Shown here piece by piece: positions 1-4,195 of a stretch of 7,140 nucleotides of DNA. Each line of letters starts with the position of its first letter. Positions within the stretch are counted from its first letter, which is position 1. Made by a program: the position numbers and the translations under genes. The notes beneath the pieces are model-generated. The model made no database searches and was not told the DNA's origin. It was given only the letters and a program-made list of their open reading frames with translations. The stretch spans positions 1 through 7,140 of the forward strand of contig URBB01000100.1 of the NCBI GenBank assembly GCA_900545835.1, given 5' to 3'. The stretch comes from an uncultured Collinsella sp. (GTDB lineage Bacteria; Actinomycetota; Coriobacteriia; Coriobacteriales; Coriobacteriaceae).

Positions 1-40
1 CTCTCCGTCGTCGGCAGCGTCAGATGTGTATAAGAGACAG
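1..40 (+). other. Nextera/Illumina adapter at the 5' end (not genomic)
   Basis: Bases 8-40 equal the Nextera read-1 adapter, ending in the 19-base Tn5 mosaic end AGATGTGTATAAGAGACAG at 22-40. Bases 1-7 (CTCTCCG) match the last seven bases of the standard i5 index TCTCTCCG (S511), which sits directly upstream of this adapter in library molecules. The stretch is synthetic and should be trimmed. Any reading frame that starts in it, such as one beginning Met-Cys-Ile-Arg-Asp-Ser at 24, has a false N-terminus. Confidence 0.99.
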
Positions 41-41
41 T

Positions 42-641
42 GAGCAGCCTGCGCGCGGTAACCGTGCCGAGCGCCGTGCCAAGCAGTTCCAGGGCGAGGC
101 GCATCGCCGCCGTCGCGAGGATGAGGATCGCGGTGGCCGTCGTCGTGTCGAGCGCGAGGACGAGGGCCGCGGTTCGCGCGGTGGCAAGCGCGGTTCGGGC
201 GACCGCCATCGTTCCGGTCGTGATGACGAGCGCGGTGGCCGTGATGAGCATCGCGGCGGCGAGAGCCGCGGTGAGCGAGGTGCCCGTGGCGGTGAGTCCC
301 GTGGCGGCAAGCGCTTTGAAGAGCGCGGTAGCCGCGGCGGCGAGCGTCGCGAGGGTGCTCGCGGCAATGGCGGCCGCGGCGGCGCTGGTCGTTCTAACGA
401 GTCGCGCGATCGTCGTGACCCGCGTGCCAGCCGCGATCGTCGCGATGATTGGCGCAACTACGACGATACCCGCGAGGAGCGTCGTGGCAGCTATCGTGGC
501 GGGCGTGGCGGCAACCAGGCCGGCTCCCGCGGCGGCCGTGCCGGCGGTCGCGATAATCGTGGCAGCTATGGCAATAGTCGTGGTGGCAAGCGCGGCAGCA
601 GCTCCCGCCGTCCCGGTGACGGCGGCGGCAAGCGCAAGTAA
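42..641 (+). CDS. C-terminal RGG-rich tail of a probable DEAD-box RNA helicase (5' truncated)
   Basis: The frame is open from the adapter junction to the TAA at 639-641, so the gene is cut at its 5' end and about 199 residues remain. What is visible is low complexity: Arg, Gly, Ser, Asp and Glu dominate, with many RGG, RGGK and RGGR units, acidic-basic mixed blocks early on (e.g. HRRRREDEDRGGRRR) and a basic terminus GGGKRK. Such tails bind RNA non-specifically. In Actinobacteria and related groups long RGG tails most often end DEAD-box helicases of the DeaD/RhlE type, which unwind RNA duplexes in ribosome assembly and mRNA turnover. No helicase core motif is in the window, so the identity is inferred from the tail alone; a tailed pseudouridine synthase or a ribonuclease E/G-like protein is possible. 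A strong terminator follows 33 bases after the stop, so this is the last gene of its transcript. The Met codon at 24 is adapter and is not a start. Confidence 0.6.
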   Translation, partial: EQPARGNRAERRAKQFQGEAHRRRREDEDRGGRRRVEREDEGRGSRGGKRGSGDRHRSGRDDERGGRDEHRGGESRGERGARGGESRGGKRFEERGSRGGERREGARGNGGRGGAGRSNESRDRRDPRASRDRRDDWRNYDDTREERRGSYRGGRGGNQAGSRGGRAGGRDNRGSYGNSRGGKRGSSSRRPGDGGGKRK

Positions 642-674
642 CATACGCATCGCCCGCTGAGCGAGGTGAACCAA

Positions 675-711
675 GGGCCCCGAGCAACTACGCTCGGGGC
701 CCTTTTTGTTT
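675..711 (+). terminator. Intrinsic terminator after the RGG-tail gene
   Basis: A perfect 11-bp GC-rich stem (GGGCCCCGAGC at 675-685 with GCTCGGGGCCC at 692-702) closes a 6-base loop (686-691). It is followed by TTTTTGTTT at 703-711. Two A residues before the stem (673-674) can pair with the first Ts. It ends the transcript of the gene stopping at 641. Confidence 0.95.
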
Positions 712-814
712 GCCGTATCCGATCGCTAGTTCAAATGTGATTTCCTCGGGAATGCATCTAGAGGATGCCGTGGGCCTGTTTCCTACCATGCGGCAATGGG
801 TCCCATGGGGTGCG

Positions 815-840
815 CCGTGCATTTTTTGGAGTATTCTGCA
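815..840 (+). repeat. 26-bp intergenic element, copy 1
   Basis: The sequence is CCGTGC, then ATTTTTT, then GGAGTATTCTGCA. The outer 6 and 13 bases recur exactly, in inverted orientation, at 1026-1051. Only the 7-base centre differs, being ATTTTTT here and AAAAAAC in the other copy when read in the same sense; 20 of 26 positions are identical. Two exact flanks around a variable A/T tract suggest a family of dispersed intergenic elements or a protein-binding site. Confidence 0.75.
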
Positions 841-1025
841 GTTCGAGTTGTCTGCATATGATTTGACGTCGCCAACGGTGGCTTTCGGATATCCCTAGCG
901 AGCGTTCTGAGTCAGATTTCGTCGTTTTCCGGAGCAGGGGCGCGTCATTCTCGCCATGTCGGAACCCAAAATGACGCAGCGCCCTAAAGGTTTGCCCGCT
1001 CGGGGTATTGCTGGCGCGGTCACGT

Positions 1026-1051
1026 TGCAGAATACTCCGTTTTTTGCACGG
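1026..1051 (-). repeat. 26-bp intergenic element, copy 2 (inverted)
   Basis: On the minus strand this reads CCGTGC, AAAAAAC, GGAGTATTCTGCA, matching copy 1 at 815-840 in both flanks. The two copies face each other with 185 bases between them, so they could form the ends of a small element or act as independent sites. No direct target duplications were seen outside the pair. Confidence 0.75.
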
Positions 1052-1088
1052 GCCAGGATGGGGTACCTCGGGAGAACACGGCGGTATC

Positions 1089-1125
1089 CCGTAAATATAT
1101 ACAATCTGTACCGTAATTTATACAA
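1089..1125. promoter_or_regulatory. AT-rich patch with direct repeats two helical turns apart
   Basis: CCGTAAATATATACAA (1089-1104) is followed 22 bases later by the related CCGTAATTTATACAA (1111-1125). The patch contains -10-like hexamers (TACAAT at 1100-1105; TTTATA at 1117-1122) but no good -35 box at standard spacing. A spacing of about two helical turns would put two bound proteins on the same face of the helix. It is a candidate operator or activator site for the gene at 1261, 136 bases downstream. The role is inference from position and spacing only. Confidence 0.35.
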
Positions 1126-1166
1126 AACGAAGAGGCAGACAGCGTAGGGTGGGTGCATTGGGGTGC

Positions 1167-1178
1167 TTGGTGCACCAA
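1167..1178. promoter_or_regulatory. Perfect 12-bp palindrome TTGGTGCACCAA
   Basis: The palindrome sits 21 bases before a TATACT hexamer (1199-1204) that could be a -10 box for the gene at 1261, though no good -35 is seen. The same half-sequence TTGGTGCA reappears just after that gene (arms at 2034-2043 and 2057-2066), and GCACCAAAA followed by CG and GATCC is shared by both places. It could be an operator or part of a dispersed repeat. Confidence 0.35.
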
Positions 1179-1260
1179 AACGGGGATCCCATGCGCCGTA
1201 TACTCTGGCTGGATGTGAAAGCGGCTTGACGCGTTGCCAGGCGTAGGGGAGGGTGCCTCG

Positions 1261-2022
1261 ATGAGCGTATTCGAAATTGTGTTTAGTCCGACGGGTGGAA
1301 CACGGAAGGTGTCTGGCCTTGTGGCCGGGGCACTGGGCAAGAATACCGTTACCGTCGATCTGGCCGATAGCGGGCTAGATTTCAGTGCTGTCTCGATGAC
1401 TGAGGACGACGTGGCCGTAATCTCTGTGCCGGCGTATGCCGGTAGAATCCCGGCTGTGGTGGCTGACCGGTTGGGCATGGTGCGCGGCAACGGGGCTCGG
1501 GCTGTTTTGGTTTGCGTATACGGAAACCGCGCGTTTGAGGACACGCTCGTAGAGCTGGAGGACGTTGCGAAGCGCGCCGTATTTAGGGTTGTTGCAGCGG
1601 TTTCTGCTATTGCTGAGCATTCCGTTGCTCGTCAGTTTGCTGCTGGGCGACCGGATGCGCAGGATGCGGCGCAGCTCGCAGAGTTTGCGCAGCAAATTCA
1701 GCAAAAGCTGTTGGCTGAGGATGCGTCCGGGCCCTCTATCCCCGGCAATCGTCCTTATAAACAAGCCGGAGGTCACCGCATGGCACCCGAGGCAACAGAG
1801 GATTGTGTCTCCTGCGGTGCATGCGCCGCGGCGTGCCCCGTTTGCGCTATCGACAAGAGTGACCCCAAACGAGCAGCTGGCGAGGCGTGCATCTCCTGCA
1901 TGCGCTGCATCGCCGTATGTCCGCGAGGTGCTCGCAAGCTTGATTCCAACAAACTATCCGCTGTTTCCCAGATGCTGAGCAAGGTTTGCGTCGCGCGGAA
2001 GGAATGCGAGCTCTTCATCTAG
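1261..2022 (+). CDS. EFR1-family flavodoxin-like/2x[4Fe-4S] ferredoxin protein
   Basis: A 253-residue cytoplasmic protein. The N-terminal ~160 residues resemble a flavodoxin fold: a first beta strand runs into the phosphate-binding loop SPTGGT (residues 9-14, expected to hold FMN), followed by VPAYAGRIP (about 58-66) and VYGNRAFEDTL (about 86-96), all typical of this family. The C-terminal part carries two ferredoxin-type [4Fe-4S] motifs: C182-x2-C185-x2-C188-x3-C192-P and C210-x2-C213-x2-C216-x3-C220-P, with extra Cys such as C195. Proteins of this layout pass single electrons between FMN and FeS clusters; partners are usually unknown. The ATG at 1261 is chosen because GGGGAGGG at 1246-1253 sits 7 bases upstream and the flavodoxin strand starts right after it; an in-frame ATG at 1234 lacks such a site. 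Intergenic gaps of over 300 bases on both sides suggest it is transcribed alone. A link to the hydrogenase downstream is plausible but unproven. Confidence 0.92.
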   Translation: MSVFEIVFSPTGGTRKVSGLVAGALGKNTVTVDLADSGLDFSAVSMTEDDVAVISVPAYAGRIPAVVADRLGMVRGNGARAVLVCVYGNRAFEDTLVELEDVAKRAVFRVVAAVSAIAEHSVARQFAAGRPDAQDAAQLAEFAQQIQQKLLAEDASGPSIPGNRPYKQAGGHRMAPEATEDCVSCGACAAACPVCAIDKSDPKRAAGEACISCMRCIAVCPRGARKLDSNKLSAVSQMLSKVCVARKECELFI

Positions 2023-2033
2023 CGCAAGTGAGA

Positions 2034-2066
2034 TTGGTGCAAACAAACCTGGCCCTTTTGCACCAA
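2034..2066. repeat. Inverted repeat TTGGTGCAAA/TTTGCACCAA
   Basis: Perfect 10-bp arms (2034-2043 and 2057-2066) surround a 13-base centre, starting 12 bases after the stop codon at 2022. The position suits a transcript end, but no T-run follows on the + strand (AAAACG comes next), so it is not a standard intrinsic terminator. The arm sequence echoes the palindrome at 1167-1178 upstream of the same gene. It could be a 3' mRNA stabilising hairpin or an operator. Confidence 0.6.
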
Positions 2067-2070
2067 AAAC

Positions 2071-2132
2071 GATCCGTTTTCCTCCGTTCCCAAGGGATCA
2101 TGTGATCCGAAGGAGACGGAGGAAAACGGATC
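2071..2132. repeat. 62-bp long hairpin, REP-like
   Basis: The outer arms GATCCGTTTTCCTCCGT (2071-2087) and ACGGAGGAAAACGGATC (2116-2132) are perfect 17-bp complements. The stem continues inward as TCC/GGA (2088-2090 with 2112-2114, G2115 bulged), then a small internal loop, then GGATCA/TGATCC (2095-2100 with 2103-2108). On the + strand it is followed by A-rich sequence. On the minus strand it is followed by GTTTTTGG, so it could terminate minus-strand transcription, but no minus-strand gene is present. Its size and perfection are like a repetitive extragenic palindrome or a small non-autonomous mobile element; only one copy is in this window. Confidence 0.85.
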
Positions 2133-2178
2133 AAAAAGGAAAAATAGTAAGGCGCTCTTTTTCACATTGAATATTGCA

Positions 2179-2202
2179 ATTTGGTAACGCGTTTTATCAA
2201 AT
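2179..2202. promoter_or_regulatory. Candidate operator, Rex-like dyad
   Basis: ATTTGGTAA (2179-2187), six bases, then TTATCAAAT (2194-2202) form a 24-bp dyad with 8 of 9 matching arm positions. The core TTGGTAA-N6-TTATCAA resembles binding sites of Rex, the NADH/NAD+-sensing repressor (half-sites of the TTGTGAA or TTGTTAA kind), and the inner AACGCGTT equals the centre of a known actinobacterial Rex operator. Rex controls hydrogenase and NADH-recycling genes in several anaerobes. The match is imperfect and the assignment is inference; an FNR/CRP-family site is the main alternative. Confidence 0.35.
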
Positions 2203-2277
2203 ATGGCATTTATCTGCGGTAATGTTCTATTTCACCGCTGAGGGTGACATTTCATGCCGCCTGCCGAACTGCGTGGA

Positions 2278-2298
2278 GACCTAACAACTTTTTAGGTC
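2278..2298 (+). other. Leader stem-loop 1
   Basis: GACCTAA (2278-2284) and TTAGGTC (2292-2298) are perfect 7-bp arms around a 7-base loop (2285-2291). No T-run follows, so it is not a plain terminator. It would lie in the 5' untranslated region if transcription starts in the AT-rich patch upstream. Confidence 0.45.
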
Positions 2299-2321
2299 AG
2301 TGTTGTGCGTGTAGCAATTTC

Positions 2322-2341
2322 GCCCGGCCTCGCCTCCGGGC
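2322..2341 (+). other. Leader stem-loop 2, just before the ribosome binding site
   Basis: GCCCGG (2322-2327) and CCGGGC (2336-2341) form a 6-bp all-GC stem with an 8-base loop, ending 10 bases before the Shine-Dalgarno run that starts at 2351. It could shape ribosome access or simply insulate the start site. No competing antiterminator structure was identified by eye. Confidence 0.4.
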
Positions 2342-2362
2342 TGCCATGTGAGAGGGGATCTT

Positions 2363-4195
2363 ATGGCTCGACTGCATGTAATGGAACGCAGCCACGCTCA
2401 GGCCGTCATGGACGACCTGCACGATGCGCTCGGACGCCGTTTGGCGGTGAGTTCGCTCGCCCCGTGTCCCGTTGAGTTTACGGCAGCGCTCGTCAACCTG
2501 TGCTCCACTCAGAGCTGTGGCAAGTGCACGCCCTGCCGCGTGGGCCTGAGCGCACTGAGTGACCTGCTCGCTGATGTGCTCGAAGGGCGTGCCGATGAGT
2601 CTACGCTCAACCTGATTGAGCGCACGGCCCGCACCATCTACCTTTCGAGCGACTGCGCCATCGGCTACGAAGCTGGCGCCATGGCGCTCACGGCCATTCG
2701 CGGCTTCCGCGACGATTTTGAGCATCACATTCGCGAGCACTCCTGCGGCTTTGACCGCGAGGCCCGCGTCCCGTGCGTCTCGGGCTGCCCGGCGCACGTC
2801 GACATTCCCGGGTACATTTCGCTCGTCGAGGCCGGCCGCTATGCCGATGCCGTCAAGGTCATCCGCAAGAATAACCCGCTGCCGCTCGTCTGCGGCCTGG
2901 TGTGCGAGCATCCCTGCGAGATGCACTGTCGCCGTGGCATGGTCGACGACCCCATGAACATCCTCGCCCTCAAGCGTTTTGCCGTTGAGCACAGCGACCT
3001 CAACGACCACAAACCGCATGTAGTGGACAACACCGGTAAGCGCGTCGCCGTGATCGGCGGCGGCCCGGCCGGCCTTTCCTGCGCTTACTACCTGGCCGTG
3101 ATGGGTCATAAGGTGACCATCTTTGAGCAGCGTCACCACCTGGGCGGCATGCTGCGCTACGGCATCCCCAGCTATCGTCTGCCGCGCGAGCGTCTGCAGG
3201 CCGAGATCGACTGGATCTTGAGCGCCGGCATCGACGTTGAGCTCGACCACTCCGTGAACGGCGAGGAGCTTGCCCGCCTGCGCGACGAGTTCGATGCCGT
3301 CTATCTGGCCATTGGTGCCCACAGCGATAAGAAGCTCGGCCTTCCGGGCGAAGAGGCTCCCGGCGTGGAGTCGGCCGTCAAGATGCTGCGTGCCATCGGC
3401 GACGACGAGCTGCCCGACCTGAGCGGCCAGCGCGTGTGCGTCATCGGCGGCGGCAACGTGGCCATGGACGTGGCGCGCTCTGCCGTGCGCTGCGGTGCCG
3501 AAAAGGTAAGCATCGTCTACCGCCGCCGCATCTGCGATATGACGGCTCAGGACGCCGAGATTGCCGGTGCCCAGGCCGAGGGCTGCGAGGTGCTGGAGCT
3601 GACGGCCCCGCTCGCCATCGAGACGGGCGAGGACGGTCGCGTGAGCGGCCTGCGCGTGCAACCGCAGATTATCGGCGAGCCCCGTCGCGGTCGTCCGGCC
3701 CCGCGTGCCGCCGCGACGCCCGAGCGCGTCATTCCCTGCGATCGCGTGTTCGTGGCCATCGGCCAGGACATCGATTCCAAGCCGTTTGAGGAGATGGGCA
3801 TCGCCTGCAAGTGGGGCTGCGTGGTCACCGATTCGGACGGCGCCGTGCCCAACTTCGATGGCCTCTTTAGCGGCGGCGACTGCCAGACCGGTCCCGCCAC
3901 CGTCATCCGAGCCATCAATGCCGGCCGCGTAGCTTCGGCAAACATCGACCGCTATCTGGGCTTCGACCACAAGATCAAGCTCGACGTGGAGCTGTCGACC
4001 GTCCAGTTTAAGGGCAAGCACGAGTGCGGCCGCTGCGAGCTGGGCGAGCGCGAGGCTGGCGAGCGTATTCACGATTGGAATCTGGTCGAGCAGGGCCTTA
4101 CCGAGGAGGAGGCGCGCCAGGAGGCAAGCCGCTGCCTGCGTTGCGACCACTTTGGCTTTGGCGCGTTCCGCGGAGGGAGGAACCTGGAATGGTAG
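2363..4195 (+). CDS. NuoF-type FeS domain fused to GltD/NfnB-like NAD(P)H oxidoreductase (hydrogenase partner subunit)
   Basis: A 610-residue fusion, predicted cytoplasmic. Residues ~30-125 match the C-terminal [4Fe-4S] domain of NuoF/HydB: S51-C52-GK-C55-TP-C58-R plus a fourth Cys, C98, in DCAIG. The FMN/NADH-binding part of NuoF is absent. Residues ~135-210 are the FeS domain found ahead of GltD-type enzymes (C138-x3-C142-P; C177, C181, C185, C189). Two Rossmann motifs follow: VIGGGPAGLS (glycines 232-237, FAD) and VIGGGNVAMD (362 onward, NAD(P)H), then VAIGQDID and the FAD-closing SGGDCQTGPATV. The C-terminus adds Cys pairs C555/C558 and C591/C594 (CLRCDHFGFGAFRGG). It likely moves electrons between NAD(P)H and the hydrogenase encoded next, which its gene overlaps by 7 bases. 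It is not the glutamate synthase small subunit itself, since no gltB is present. ATG 2363 is preferred because GAGGGG (2352-2357) lies 5 bases upstream; the GTG at 2348 overlaps that site. Confidence 0.95.
   Translation: MARLHVMERSHAQAVMDDLHDALGRRLAVSSLAPCPVEFTAALVNLCSTQSCGKCTPCRVGLSALSDLLADVLEGRADESTLNLIERTARTIYLSSDCAIGYEAGAMALTAIRGFRDDFEHHIREHSCGFDREARVPCVSGCPAHVDIPGYISLVEAGRYADAVKVIRKNNPLPLVCGLVCEHPCEMHCRRGMVDDPMNILALKRFAVEHSDLNDHKPHVVDNTGKRVAVIGGGPAGLSCAYYLAVMGHKVTIFEQRHHLGGMLRYGIPSYRLPRERLQAEIDWILSAGIDVELDHSVNGEELARLRDEFDAVYLAIGAHSDKKLGLPGEEAPGVESAVKMLRAIGDDELPDLSGQRVCVIGGGNVAMDVARSAVRCGAEKVSIVYRRRICDMTAQDAEIAGAQAEGCEVLELTAPLAIETGEDGRVSGLRVQPQIIGEPRRGRPAPRAAATPERVIPCDRVFVAIGQDIDSKPFEEMGIACKWGCVVTDSDGAVPNFDGLFSGGDCQTGPATVIRAINAGRVASANIDRYLGFDHKIKLDVELSTVQFKGKHECGRCELGEREAGERIHDWNLVEQGLTEEEARQEASRCLRCDHFGFGAFRGGRNLEW

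Larger units (their letters stand above)
712..1260. other. Intergenic region without a convincing gene; repeats and candidate promoter elements
   Basis: About 550 bases separate the terminator from the next start codon. Short open frames exist on both strands (e.g. + 710-898, - 895-1158), but none has a ribosome binding site with a plausible start or a recognisable protein, and their composition is unlike the flanking genes. The region holds an inverted pair of 26-bp elements (815-840 and 1026-1051), an 8-bp inverted repeat GCGTCATT/AATGACGC (942-949 and 970-977, loop 20), and an 8-bp arm pair GGGGTACC/GGTATCCC with one G-T mismatch (1060-1067 and 1083-1090). It also holds an AT-rich patch with direct repeats (1089-1125) and a palindrome (1167-1178) near a TATACT hexamer (1199-1204). 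A promoter for the gene at 1261 must lie here. A small RNA cannot be excluded. Confidence 0.7.
2133..2362 (+). promoter_or_regulatory. Promoter and leader region of the hydrogenase operon
   Basis: This is the only gap before the three-gene hydrogenase operon, so its promoter should be here. Bases 2141-2235 are clearly AT-rich compared with the genes. Weak boxes can be drawn (TTGAAT at 2167-2172 with TTTTAT at 2192-2197, a long 19-base spacer), but no consensus promoter stands out. A dyad lies at 2179-2202. Two stem-loops follow at 2278-2298 and 2322-2341, close to the ribosome binding site. The exact transcription start cannot be read from sequence. Confidence 0.5.

Noticed and set aside
40..660. 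Second + strand frame and a minus-strand frame through the RGG region
   Set aside because: Their Ala/Val-rich or Arg/Ser/Pro-rich translations are frame shadows of GGC/CGT/CGC-rich repeats, and one begins or ends in adapter sequence.
815..1051. Interpretation of the inverted 26-bp elements as ends of an insertion sequence
   Set aside because: The 185 bases between them encode no transposase and no target duplication is visible, so only a non-coding element or paired sites can be supported.
710..1158. Small open frames in the first intergenic region (+ 710-898, + 956-1147, - 895-1158)
   Set aside because: They overlap the terminator tail or the inverted elements, lack ribosome binding sites and resemble no protein family.
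2034..2066. Inverted repeat after the EFR1-type gene as an intrinsic terminator
   Set aside because: The stem is AT-containing and is followed by AAAACG rather than a T-run on the coding strand.
2297..4150. A 617-codon open frame on the minus strand opposite the flavoprotein gene
   Set aside because: It is antisense to an unmistakable gene, rich in Ala, His, Val and Leu as expected from a reversed GC-rich frame, and shows no domain or start signal.
2363..4195. Calling the flavoprotein glutamate synthase small subunit (gltD)
   Set aside because: It has an added NuoF FeS domain and C-terminal Cys pairs, and it overlaps an [FeFe] hydrogenase gene with no large glutamate synthase subunit present.
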